A DNA stretch of 64,000 nucleotides from Oenococcus sp. UCMA 16435. GTDB taxonomy: Bacteria > Bacillota > Bacilli > Lactobacillales > Lactobacillaceae. Both the position numbers and the translations under genes were made by a program. Positions within the stretch are counted from its first letter, which is position 1. Every line of letters starts with the position of its first letter. The stretch spans positions 868,001-932,000 of the forward strand of contig CP030868.2 in the NCBI GenBank assembly GCA_004010835.2. Reading direction: 5' to 3'. Shown here in pieces: positions 9,360-18,329 of the stretch. The notes beneath the pieces were generated by a model that made no database searches, had not been told where the DNA came from, and saw only the letters and a program-made list of their open reading frames with translations.

Positions 9360-10199
9360 TTAATTGTCTATCGGCAATTCACAAAAAGCCTTGACGTGTT
9401 TGGGCTTTTGTTCGGTTTCATCGGGAGTTTGTGCAATATCGCCGTACATGCGTTTAATGATTTCTTGGTATTTAATCGGTATATTCACTTGAAAGCCCGA
9501 AAAGGAAATCTTATTTGCCTTACTAACTTCATCAAGATAAACATATTCATATCCCCATTGATACCAAGAAGCATAATTCATATAAATAATTGCATTCATA
9601 TCTGTCGAATGACGCGTTATAAAATTATAACGATATTGTTTTAATTCCTTTATCGACCAATGCTGAGTCAAAAAGTTTAATGGTAAGTCAACCATTTTTA
9701 TAAGCAGTGAATATTTAAAATGTTTATTAATTATACGTAAGCAACGTTCTTTAATAATATGATCAATAATATGGAACCACAGCTTATCAGTAAACTGAGT
9801 TAATTTATGATTCGATACTTTATCAAAGGGCATGATATCAATAAAAACGGTTCCACTGCTAAAGTCAAAGTCTTCACTAATTTTAGTACTATGATCGATA
9901 AACTTAGCCCAAGTCACTCCGTATTCATTATATTTGAGATCACTAATAATGCCATAACGGCTAGTGCTTCCAAACCGCTTTTCAACAGTTGCGACAAAAC
10001 GATCGTAATCAGAACGCAACATGCCAATATCGATATCATCATCCCAAGGAACCATGCCATGATATTTAATGGCTCCAAGCAATGAACCGCCATTAAGCCA
10101 ATAATTTATATGTTCTTCTTCACAAATAGTTTTTAGTTGATAAAGTAAATTTAATTCACTTTTCTGCAATAATGCTAAATCCAAAATAAAATTCCCCAA
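9360..10199 (-). CDS. LicD family phosphotransferase
   Basis: A 279-residue protein with the LicD core: NGGSLLGAIKYHGMVPWDDD (about 36-55), then DIG and SDYDRF, the aspartate-rich nucleotidyl/phosphotransferase site. LicD proteins add phosphocholine or other phospho-substituents to teichoic acids and capsules. No choline uptake or cytidylyltransferase gene is nearby, so the transferred group is unknown. The start is uncertain: TTG 10199 with AGGA very close, or TTG 10184 with GGGGA eight bases upstream. No ATG fits. It lies upstream of the flippase gene on the same strand. Confidence 0.85.
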   Translation of the reverse strand: MGNFILDLALLQKSELNLLYQLKTICEEEHINYWLNGGSLLGAIKYHGMVPWDDDIDIGMLRSDYDRFVATVEKRFGSTSRYGIISDLKYNEYGVTWAKFIDHSTKISEDFDFSSGTVFIDIMPFDKVSNHKLTQFTDKLWFHIIDHIIKERCLRIINKHFKYSLLIKMVDLPLNFLTQHWSIKELKQYRYNFITRHSTDMNAIIYMNYASWYQWGYEYVYLDEVSKANKISFSGFQVNIPIKYQEIIKRMYGDIAQTPDETEQKPKHVKAFCELPIDN

Positions 10200-10842
10200 A
10201 TTTCCTATTTTTTGAATATTGGTTTCTATAAAAATGTTATTTTGATAAAACTATATTGGACAAGAATCAAAGGTACAAAGAAAAAGTCCAGAATTTCATC
10301 ATAAAACCATATCCCTAGCAAGACTTTAGATAGACCAGTTCTGTTATCGATGAACTCTTATACCCATTGCTACTAAATCTCTTCCTAGCATGAAAATAAA
10401 AAGGGATCCTATAATTAATTCTAATTCTTTAGAAAGAAGAAACTACGTAAATTCAAAGCAAAAAAGTCATTTGGAGCCGTCTTTGATTTATTGCGTTGAT
10501 TTTATTGATTTATTCGCCGTCTCCCACCGAATAAACGAAAATAATCGACCTTTAAAACTACAAATTTAAAAAAATTAAAGAAATAATATCATTCGAATAT
10601 AAAAATTCCATTTACCAAATCCAATGAAAGATATTTCAATGAAGCAAATATCTAAAGAGAGCTCGTTTTGCTATGTTGAAATAATTTTTTCAGTTTTTAG
10701 ACACAATTATTTATTAAATATATTTCTCAGCCAAAAACTGTATTGCTTAGTTAAACATTAAAAATTCTAAAAATATATCCAAATAGAAGTATCTTAGACT
10801 GTTTAATTTTGCTAACAACTTTAATCTGATTTTAAACTTCAA
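10200..10842. other. 640-bp gap without a gene
   Basis: No supported coding frame. One inverted repeat pairs TTTATTCG (10509-10516) with CGAATAAA (10528-10535) around an 11-base loop, without a T run. The stretch probably carries the promoter of the licD-like gene at its left end. Confidence 0.5.
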
Positions 10843-10851
10843 TGCTAGAAT
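10843..10851 (+). promoter_or_regulatory. Extended -10 promoter of small RNA copy A
   Basis: TGCTAGAAT is an extended -10 element; no clear -35 lies 16-18 bases upstream. The expected start point, 10858, falls exactly where similarity to copy B (at 19248) begins. Copy B has the same TAGAAT at the same distance. Confidence 0.6.
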
Positions 10852-10857
10852 AAACTT

Positions 10858-11005
10858 CTGTAAGCGTTTGTATGAAATATTAACTGCTTCATTTGTATGA
10901 TATTTTTCTCAACGATGAAAAATAAAAGCTTACAAAATCAAAAGATTGAACGTTAAGCTTGCTCGCAGTATCAAATATGATAGAACTTTTACTGTGAGTT
11001 TTTGC
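10858..11005 (+). ncRNA. Predicted small RNA, copy A of a two-member family
   Basis: About 145 nt from the predicted start to the T run. It begins TGTAAGCG, whose TGTAAGC (10859-10865) pairs with GCTTACA (10928-10934). The helix continues past a G-A mismatch as TTTGT with ATAAA. A 56-base loop region follows inside. The 3' end is an intrinsic terminator: CTCGCAGTA (10962-10970) with TACTGTGAG (10990-10998), then T5. A second copy at 19248 shares the -10 box, the first 8 bases, helix placement and terminator sequence. There is no open frame with a ribosome site. It could alternatively be a leader of the 11067 gene. Confidence 0.65.
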
Positions 11006-11066
11006 GTTTTTTATGCTGTACACCAGAAATCTCGATAACAGAAAATATTAAGCAAAGAGGTTATTA

Positions 11067-11474
11067 ATGGAAAAAGCAGATTTTAAAGTCACCAAATGGG
11101 AAGAAAAAGCTATTGAAAACGAAATAGAGCTTTTTCCGATTCATACAGTTGAAGTAGAATATAAAATTTCCGGCATTCTAGAAGGAATTGCTAGTCTGGA
11201 ATATCTCCTCTATTATCTTGAAGAGAATGTTGACGACCAGCAAGCGGAAGCCAGAGTTTCTGGTTTTTTTCACTTTAAGGGAATTTACGCCGACAAAGAA
11301 GGAACCTTCACAGCTTGTGAAAATGGCACCTTCGAAGAAGGAAACTTGAACATTAACGCTCAAATAGTTAACGCAACCGAACAGCTAAAGAACCTGACCG
11401 GGACTTATAAATACAATTTTGCAAATCAATCGAGCGAATTATTATTGGACTTTCAACTGGACAATCAGTATTAA
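11067..11474 (+). CDS. DUF3224 family protein
   Basis: A 135-residue soluble protein built mostly of predicted beta strands. It fits the DUF3224 pattern: an opening strand DFKVTKWEE, a mid-region SGFFHFKGIYADKEGTF, and a C-terminal segment QLKNLTGTYKYNF where the family has its GTG(E)L motif. The family is allene-oxide-cyclase-like barrels of unknown function. ATG has AGAGG six bases upstream. It stands alone, 60 bases downstream of small RNA copy A, whose terminator separates the two unless read-through occurs. Confidence 0.7.
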   Translation: MEKADFKVTKWEEKAIENEIELFPIHTVEVEYKISGILEGIASLEYLLYYLEENVDDQQAEARVSGFFHFKGIYADKEGTFTACENGTFEEGNLNINAQIVNATEQLKNLTGTYKYNFANQSSELLLDFQLDNQY

Positions 11475-11605
11475 AAACTCAGCAAACATGGTAACCTAGC
11501 TGGTTAAAAGCTGATTTTCTATAGACATTTTTTGATATGTTCGTTTTAATCAAAACTATTTAATCTTTTAAAAAAGTTAATTACTCCTTAAAGGCAAAAA
11601 TATAA

Positions 11606-12717
11606 TTATTGAAATAACATGCAGGAAAAAATTGTGAAGAAAAGAAATTGGTAATTGAAATCAGTGACTATGTAACCACCCACTATCGGACCAATCGCGC
11701 GACCCAACGAACCTGCCAAACTGCCAAAAGACTGAATTGTTCCCCGATTAGAATCTGAGGAATAACGATTTAATAGCGATGGTATTGCTGGAAAAACCAG
11801 TATTTCTCCAAATGTCAAAACTATGATTCCCAGTACAAATCGCCAATATTGTGAAGTGTCGATAATCAGCAAATACGATAGAGAAAAAATAAAAATCCCA
11901 ATGATAATTCGTAATTTATCATTAAAAAAAGAATTTTTAAAAATTACTTTGGTTAAAGGCTGAAAAACCAAAAGAACAGCTGCATTGATCGTAAAAAGGA
12001 TGCTATATGCCCGAACCAATATGCCCTTTGAAATCATTAAAGCTGATATATTGCTATCACATTGTTCATATCCAATCCAAGCAACTACCAAAGCAAAACA
12101 AACGCAAATTATTATACCAGCATTAGATAAACGAAAATTATCTTTAGTATTTTTAGAAGTTGTCTTTGTCTTTTCGATATGATGAAAACCAATTTTAATA
12201 ATAATTAAGGTCACAATAAACAAAATTGTCGAGAATCCAAAAACAAGCCTAATATTTATAGCAAATAAAATTCCCGAAAAAAACTGGAAATTCCCGAGCC
12301 CATGCTGGCAAACCACTAATTATTATTAAATATCTGCTGATCATCAGATTTAAGAAAAGCAATATAACCATTGATATTGGAATTAAGTATTCCCAAACCT
12401 ATTCCATAAGCTACAACTAAAAAAGAATAGACTGCCCAAATCGGAAAGAGCGTGATCAAACTTAACGAAATAATTATCAATGTCCCCCCAAGATACATTG
12501 ATAGCTTTTCTTTCCAATGATCAAATAAAAAACCGCCTAACAAATTGCCCGCCATCATGGCAACTGGGAAAATCATCAAGACAAAGCCAGCGACGACCAA
12601 ACTTTTATTTAAAGTTTTGTGAATAAAAATGGTTGTGATCGGCATAATTAAAACAATTCCCATATTCGTAAAAAAACTTGCCAATAAAACCAATTTATTT
12701 TTAAACATGAAGTTCAA
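11606..12717 (-). pseudogene. Broken MFS drug-efflux-like transporter (nonsense plus frameshift)
   Basis: Two adjacent frames together make one MFS protein. The first (12717 to 12316) codes TM1-4, with the loop GGFLFDHWKEK, and stops at TAG in ...QIFNNN. Reading past the stop in the same frame gives WFASMGSGISSFF, a normal MFS continuation, until a run of seven T (minus strand, 12277-12283). The remaining protein (GILFAINIRLVFGFS onward) is in the other frame; one extra T would join them. So there are two lesions: a Tyr-like codon turned TAG and a -1 slip in a homopolymer. The C-terminus may also be short. It lies downstream of the TetR gene on the same strand. Confidence 0.8.
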
Positions 12718-12770
12718 AACCCCTGCTTACACAGTTCTCATATTGGATGGCTAAACCGAACTTGTCTGAA

Positions 12771-13370
12771 TTACTTATTTTTTTCATTTAAAAATACCGG
12801 CAATAATATTTGATCGACAATCTCTGTTACAAATTTTTTAGGTAATGAACCATGAGTTGAAATTATTTCGTTCAATAGTAATAAGAAAGGGAGATCCAAA
12901 ATCCTTTGGGGCAATTTATCGATTTTTAATTCTCCACGTTTCTCTGCCTTTTTAAGAATAATTATAATAAATTTTTGTAGGGCGTTATTTTCGTCCACTC
13001 TTCCAAAAACTTTGTCGATAGAGACATCGCGTAAACGGTCAAGTAGCAATCCCTCAAATTTTCCGCTGGTTAAGAGTTCTAACAGATTTACCAACTGTTC
13101 AAATAATTGGATAAAATCCTCACGCAGATTTCCGGTATCGGGAATCTGTATTTTTGGTCTAGGTATGAATTTAGAGAAAGTGCTGATTACAAGCAAAGAT
13201 TTGTTTGGCCAGCGCCTATAAATAGTTGTTTTATTCGTGCCGGCTAAACTAGCAACCTCTGTAATAGTTAAATCTTTATAGCCAACTTTATTTAATTGTT
13301 CCCAAGCTGCAGTTAAAATTGCATTTTCTAATTTCTCACCACGACGACGAGTTTGCTTTTGTGTTTCCAT
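12771..13370 (-). CDS. TetR/AcrR family transcriptional regulator
   Basis: A 199-residue repressor. The N-terminal helix-turn-helix is at about residues 30-60 (LTITEVASLAGTNKTTIYRRW), followed by an all-helical ligand domain. GGAGGAG precedes the ATG. It is divergent from a DHA2 exporter gene, and a 16-bp-arm palindrome lies between them, so it most likely represses both itself and the exporter. The broken MFS gene follows 53 bases downstream, suggesting it once regulated two exporters. Confidence 0.9.
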   Translation of the reverse strand: METQKQTRRRGEKLENAILTAAWEQLNKVGYKDLTITEVASLAGTNKTTIYRRWPNKSLLVISTFSKFIPRPKIQIPDTGNLREDFIQLFEQLVNLLELLTSGKFEGLLLDRLRDVSIDKVFGRVDENNALQKFIIIILKKAEKRGELKIDKLPQRILDLPFLLLLNEIISTHGSLPKKFVTEIVDQILLPVFLNEKNK

Positions 13371-13406
13371 ATAAAAACTCCTCCTTGTATTTTTAGAAAC
13401 GATGAG

Positions 13407-13442
13407 TTATTATTTAAGGGACTTAGGTCCCTTAAATAATAA
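13407..13442. promoter_or_regulatory. Large palindromic operator between TetR gene and DHA2 exporter
   Basis: Perfect inverted repeat: arm TTATTATTTAAGGGAC (13407-13422), spacer TTAG, and its exact complement to 13442. It sits in the 91 bases between the two divergent starts (13370 and 13462), the expected place for the TetR-type operator. The GC core GGGAC-TTAG-GTCCC is probably the recognition core. It is inside the reading frame if the exporter started at the ATG at 13402, which argues for the GTG start at 13462. Confidence 0.8.
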
Positions 13443-13461
13443 AGTAAGTGAGGTTGTACTA

Positions 13462-14901
13462 GTGAACAAAGAAAATAATCGTCACGAGATTGTCAAAATT
13501 GCCTTTATCTTAATATTAGGTGCTATCGCACCAATGCTTGACACAACTATGACTAACGTAGCAATTAACACCATTATGAATGATTTAAACAGTTCTGTCG
13601 ACATCGTCCAATGGGTCACGACTGGCTATATACTTTCCCTTGGTATTACCGTTCTTTTTACGGGCTGGGCTTCAGATAGATTCAGTGGAAAAAATCTTTA
13701 TATAGCCGGCATTATTTTGTTTTTAATCGGTTCGATATTTTCCGGAATTGCTTCAAATATTGATATTTTAATCATTGGTCGATTAATTCAAGGTGCTGGA
13801 TCAGGAATAGTTGTTTCCTTGTTATCGACATTGATTGTTCGCGCAGCAGGCGGGAAAAATCTGGGCAGTTTGATGGCGATTGTAGGTTTGCCTGCCGTAT
13901 TAATACCTATATTAGGACCAACGATTGGTGGATATATTATTGATCAATTAAACTGGCACTGGATTTTTTATGTTAATATTCCAATCGTTGCCGTTTCGAT
14001 TGCTTTAGTAATTTGGCTCATGCCAAAATTTCCTGCTTCTAAAAAATATGGTAAAAGTTTTGACTGGATTGGTTTTCTGATATTAGGAGGAATGTTCTCT
14101 TCTTTAATTCTAGGTATTGTTAAATTCAGTAATTATGGCAATCTATCGTCTGCAAACGTTCTAATACCACTATTTATCGGAATTGATTTACTAGTTGCTT
14201 ATGTTATTTACGCACAAAAGTTCTCCAAACATGCATTAGTTAGTCTAAGTTTATTTAAATCAATTAACTTTTCTGGAGCTACGGTTATTCTTTTGATGTC
14301 TGGAATCACTGTAAATGGCGCAATGTTTCTTCTACCGTTGTATTTGCAAAATGTTCGTGGTTTAAGTGTTGTTTGGTCGGGGACCTACCTAATTTTTCAA
14401 GGGATTGGCTTGTTAGCATCGAGGACCCAGATAGGCAAACTAACCGATCGTATTGGAGCTCGTTGGGTTGTTATGGTCTCCGTTGTCATTGCAGTTTTAA
14501 GTACCCTACCTTTTGTCTACTTTGATGCTAATACCAGTAAATATTTAATTTGGCTGATGCTTTTCTTTCGTGGCATTGGGCAAGGTGGATTAACGATTCC
14601 AGTTATGTCCGATTCCTATAGTGGCATACCAGCTGAACGGGTTCCCGAAGCCACAACAGCAACTAGGACATTACAAAATGTTGGGGGCGCTTTTGGATCA
14701 GCAATTTTGGCAACAGTTATTCAAAATCAAACAAACGGATTGGTACCAACGGTTTCGAATTTATCAAATGCTTATCATGATGCTTTTATTTGGTCGGTTA
14801 TAATAACTGCCACTGCCGCTATCCCCGCTTGGTTCTTGTCCCATCATAAAGACCTGAAGAAACAAGAAAACAATAATGTTGCAAAAGGAGAAAACCAATG
14901 A
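13462..14901 (+). CDS. DHA2 family multidrug efflux MFS transporter (EmrB/QacA type)
   Basis: A 479-residue, 14-TM drug:proton antiporter. It has LDTTMTNVAINTIM in TM1, WVTTGYILSLGITV in TM2 and the antiporter motif GAGSGIVVSLLSTLIV in TM5. The frame is open from ATG 13402, but that region overlaps the operator palindrome and has no ribosome site. GTG 13462 has GTGAGG eight bases upstream, giving the usual N-terminus. It is regulated by the divergent TetR gene and overlaps the DUF4811 gene by 4 bases, so the two are cotranscribed. Confidence 0.85.
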   Translation: MNKENNRHEIVKIAFILILGAIAPMLDTTMTNVAINTIMNDLNSSVDIVQWVTTGYILSLGITVLFTGWASDRFSGKNLYIAGIILFLIGSIFSGIASNIDILIIGRLIQGAGSGIVVSLLSTLIVRAAGGKNLGSLMAIVGLPAVLIPILGPTIGGYIIDQLNWHWIFYVNIPIVAVSIALVIWLMPKFPASKKYGKSFDWIGFLILGGMFSSLILGIVKFSNYGNLSSANVLIPLFIGIDLLVAYVIYAQKFSKHALVSLSLFKSINFSGATVILLMSGITVNGAMFLLPLYLQNVRGLSVVWSGTYLIFQGIGLLASRTQIGKLTDRIGARWVVMVSVVIAVLSTLPFVYFDANTSKYLIWLMLFFRGIGQGGLTIPVMSDSYSGIPAERVPEATTATRTLQNVGGAFGSAILATVIQNQTNGLVPTVSNLSNAYHDAFIWSVIITATAAIPAWFLSHHKDLKKQENNNVAKGENQ

Positions 14902-15596
14902 TCATTATTATCGGTTTAATCTGTATTATTGGAATTATTCTGTTGGCTTTATTAGGAAACATTCCACACCGAATAACTATTGGAGCTATTTTAATAATTA
15001 TTTTATTAGTCTCTCAAGCCTTGTTAATCGCCGATACACATTATCACTGGGGAACAGAATTAAAGGTGACGAGTTCTAAAAAAACTATTTATCCATTGGT
15101 TAGTTTTCCAGAATCAAATCATATTTTGGTTTATCGAAACATCAGCCAGGGTAAGGAACAAAAACAAATTTATGTCTACAAGAACAAAACTCAATCGCAT
15201 AAAAACCAAATGACCTATTCAAATGGTATAACTGTTAAACTACTTCTCAAGCAATCACAAAAAAATGCTTTAAGAGTTAAATCAGTTAGTCAATATCGTT
15301 ACACAAATAAAGCCGATCAAATACTTTTTGCCGGAATGATCAACAATCATCAAATTAAAAAAACTACCATTAGTTTCATTCTTCCCCGAAATTGGTTTGT
15401 GATTTCTAAAAAAGACCTAGTTAAAGCAGGAAAAGATATTAAAAAAAATGCAAAAAAAACGGTTTCAAAACACTTGAAGAATTATCTACAAGAGCATCCT
15501 AAAGAAGCTACTAATAAATTAGCTATTCAAAAAGAAGAAAACAAGTTACTGAAAAAATATACTAAAAAAATATTAGTCAAATATTCTAAAAACTAA
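14898..15596 (+). CDS. DUF4811 domain membrane-anchored protein
   Basis: A 232-residue protein with two N-terminal membrane segments (about 2-20 and 24-45) and a basic, extracellular-looking C-terminal part ending in a lysine-rich helix. It matches the DUF4811 proteins that follow EmrB-type exporters in lactic acid bacteria; the function is unknown. Its ATG overlaps the exporter stop codon (ATGA), so translation is coupled. An accessory role in export is inferred from this linkage only. Confidence 0.65.
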   Translation: MIIIIGLICIIGIILLALLGNIPHRITIGAILIIILLVSQALLIADTHYHWGTELKVTSSKKTIYPLVSFPESNHILVYRNISQGKEQKQIYVYKNKTQSHKNQMTYSNGITVKLLLKQSQKNALRVKSVSQYRYTNKADQILFAGMINNHQIKKTTISFILPRNWFVISKKDLVKAGKDIKKNAKKTVSKHLKNYLQEHPKEATNKLAIQKEENKLLKKYTKKILVKYSKN

Positions 15597-15621
15597 ACAT
15601 ATAGTTTTTTAGATTTTTTTA
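15585..15621 (+). terminator. Terminator of the DHA2-DUF4811 operon
   Basis: TCTAAAAACTA pairs with TAGTTTTTTAGA (one bulged T) and is followed by seven T. The left arm overlaps the last codons of the DUF4811 gene. Confidence 0.75.
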
Positions 15622-15701
15622 TTTGTAAAATGTTATTTAAGAGTTTCAATAAAAAAATATAAATTACGTGAAATAAAAAAATAGAACTTTTAATTTCTTT
15701 C

Positions 15702-18320
15702 CTATTCATTTGATTTCAGTGCTGACACCATGTCGATATTTTTTAATCGCTGATGTGTAATAAACATGACAATCACAGTAAATAAAATCATCAAAAATGT
15801 TGTCGCAATATAACCAAACAAATGAATCGTCAATGGAAAAATTACTTGATCGGTTTCTGCCTGTTGCAGAATATACCAAGTAAGTAAATTTCCAACAATA
15901 TAACCAGTAAAAATTCCAATAACGGTTAAAACAATGTTCTCCCGCACGACATACATGGTCACTTCATTATCATAAAAACCAAGCACTTTAACGGTCGACA
16001 ATTCACGAATACGCTCGGAAATATTAATATTCGTCAAATTATATAAAACAGCAAAAGAGAGTATCCCCGATAATAAAATAAGAATCAAAATAATCGGAAT
16101 TAAACTAGATGACATACTCGAAACAGTCTTTTTTTGATCCTCTGAATAACTGACACCCAAAACATTATCTTTTTCAATTAATTCATGAGAAAGCTGGCTG
16201 CGTTGTTTTTCCGATTGTGCTTTTAATCTAACTAGAAAGGTATCCCAATCAGCCTTTTGGCCAAATAACGTTGCATACGAAGATTGGCTAATATAAATGA
16301 AATTACCAACAAAGTTTTGAGCAACAGCCTTAACTTTAGTTTGAGTCTTTTTACCACTGCTAGTGGTAATTTTGACTTTATCACCAACTTTTACATTTAA
16401 AACAGTGGCAATCTTCTGAGTTATAACCACGCCATTTTCCGGTAAAGAAATTTTCTGATTGGAATTAACTCTTCTCAGATTAACGTACTGATAGAATTGA
16501 CGATTTTCTTTTGGAATATAAATACCAGTATCATTAATCTGTTTTCCGTTTGCTTGAATTTTGCCGATATCAGAAGAAATATCAACACGGCTTTTATAAT
16601 GCTTATTTTTTTGTAAGGTATCAAGAACCTGACTATTATTTTTTGCATTTTTTAATCTAATAAGTGCCTGATATTTGGTTAATTCGCTAAATTGACGCGT
16701 ACCGCTGGCAGCAATTGAATTTTGTATCCCAAAACCAGTTAGAATCAAAGCAGTTCCACCAGCAATTCCGATAATCGTCATAAACATTCTCGATTTATAT
16801 CGGAAAAGATTACGGTAACTAATCTTCTGCTTAAAATTTAATGAAGACCAAAGAGGTTTGATCTTTTCTAATAAAATTTTTTTGGCTGATTTAGGTGATT
16901 TTGGCTGCATCAGCGCCGCTGGTTTTTCTGACAATTCGTTAAAGACAACAATTATAGCAGCGCCCATGGTGGCGATTAATGAAAATAAAATTGATAAAGC
17001 AAAAAATACCCATTGAAATTTCACAACAGTAACAAGTGGAATGTAATTTTTATACAAAGACAATACAATTCTCGGCAAAAAATTATTGCCAATTAACGCA
17101 CCAATAATTGTACCGGCCATTCCTGCCATTAACGCATAGCCGATATAATTACGAGCAATTGAAAATTTTGAATAACCTAAAGCCTTAAAAATGCCAATCT
17201 GTCCACGAGCCTCTTCAACCATCCTCGTAATGGTTGTAAAAGTGATCAACGCAGCAATCAAGAAAAAAAATGCTGGAAATACATTTGCAATTGCCGAAAT
17301 TCGGTCCGAACTATCTCCATAAGTGGAAAATCCCGGTAAATCATCACGTGTTTGCCAAGTATAGACCGTTTCGGAATTTTGATTGGCCTTTTTTAGTAAC
17401 TTATCAAGTTTGTCCTGTTGGATATTTAATTTTTTTGTTTGTTGATCTAACTCAGATGTCGTTTTGACAAGGCCATTGGACTTTTCGACCAATTGTTTTT
17501 TCGCCTGATTAACCTGCATCCTTGCCTGATTAAGCCGGCTTTGCTTGTTTTTTATAATGCTGATTGTTTTATTTAAAATCTCATTACTTCGTATTCTTGA
17601 GCGGGTTTTAAAAAGCTTTTTTAATCGAGTTATTTTCTCACTAATTTGGTCTTTGTAATGGCTGCTGAAGCTACTATATTTTTGTAAACGGTTAAATCTA
17701 ATATTCAACAAAGTCGAAGAATCAAGGTTCATTTGATTATCAGGTATATAAGCGAAAAATTGAACCGTCCCGTCGCCGATACTAGTCGTCCCTCTTTCAG
17801 TATTGTCGATATACATTGGAGAATCGGCAAAACCAACAATTTTATAATTTCGTTGTTTTAAATTTGCCGATTTAAGAAAAGTAAATGTTTGTCCAAGCTT
17901 ATAACCGTACTTTGTTTTGGCCCTCTCATCCAATACAATTTCATTCTTGGATTCGGGAAATCTTCCGCTTCGCAAAATTAATTTATTTTGTTTTTGTTGA
18001 GACCTATACCCGAATAAAGCTACAGCCGATTTGTCTTTGCCCGCTAAAACATATTTAAATTTAACTGCTTCGGCTTTTGCACCAGAAACTTTCTCGGCAG
18101 TTTTAATATCCTTTTCTCCAAAACCGGTTGTTGAAAGAACTTGAATATCGCTCAATTCAGTATTATGTAATGTTTTATTCAGAGAATCATTCAGGCTGGG
18201 TCCCGAGGCCTTCACGCCCACAAAAATTAAAACCCCAAGCATAATAATCAAAACAATCGCAATAAATCTTCCTAAAGAATTCTTGATACCACGCCACATA
18301 TTTTTAGTTAAGGGTTTCAT
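15702..18320 (-). CDS. ABC exporter permease with two FtsX domains
   Basis: An 872-residue permease. It has an N-terminal TM (about 18-38), a large outer domain with a coiled coil (roughly 255-320), a first FtsX module with three TMs (about 345-460), a fourth TM near 515, a second outer domain, and a C-terminal FtsX module (about 745-865). This is the MacB/LolE-like layout of exporters that act on envelope substrates or antimicrobial peptides. AGGA precedes ATG by 7 bases. The ATPase gene lies 9 bases upstream, so the two form a unit. No two-component system is adjacent. Confidence 0.85.
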   Translation of the reverse strand: MKPLTKNMWRGIKNSLGRFIAIVLIIMLGVLIFVGVKASGPSLNDSLNKTLHNTELSDIQVLSTTGFGEKDIKTAEKVSGAKAEAVKFKYVLAGKDKSAVALFGYRSQQKQNKLILRSGRFPESKNEIVLDERAKTKYGYKLGQTFTFLKSANLKQRNYKIVGFADSPMYIDNTERGTTSIGDGTVQFFAYIPDNQMNLDSSTLLNIRFNRLQKYSSFSSHYKDQISEKITRLKKLFKTRSRIRSNEILNKTISIIKNKQSRLNQARMQVNQAKKQLVEKSNGLVKTTSELDQQTKKLNIQQDKLDKLLKKANQNSETVYTWQTRDDLPGFSTYGDSSDRISAIANVFPAFFFLIAALITFTTITRMVEEARGQIGIFKALGYSKFSIARNYIGYALMAGMAGTIIGALIGNNFLPRIVLSLYKNYIPLVTVVKFQWVFFALSILFSLIATMGAAIIVVFNELSEKPAALMQPKSPKSAKKILLEKIKPLWSSLNFKQKISYRNLFRYKSRMFMTIIGIAGGTALILTGFGIQNSIAASGTRQFSELTKYQALIRLKNAKNNSQVLDTLQKNKHYKSRVDISSDIGKIQANGKQINDTGIYIPKENRQFYQYVNLRRVNSNQKISLPENGVVITQKIATVLNVKVGDKVKITTSSGKKTQTKVKAVAQNFVGNFIYISQSSYATLFGQKADWDTFLVRLKAQSEKQRSQLSHELIEKDNVLGVSYSEDQKKTVSSMSSSLIPIILILILLSGILSFAVLYNLTNINISERIRELSTVKVLGFYDNEVTMYVVRENIVLTVIGIFTGYIVGNLLTWYILQQAETDQVIFPLTIHLFGYIATTFLMILFTVIVMFITHQRLKNIDMVSALKSNE

Positions 18321-18329
18321 TGAAATTTC

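Noticed and set aside
10858..11005. 6S RNA as identity of the paired small RNAs
   Set aside because: 6S RNA is longer (about 180-200 nt) with a long helix and a central bubble. Here the closing helix is short and a terminator hairpin stands apart. Not excluded by search, but the layout does not fit.
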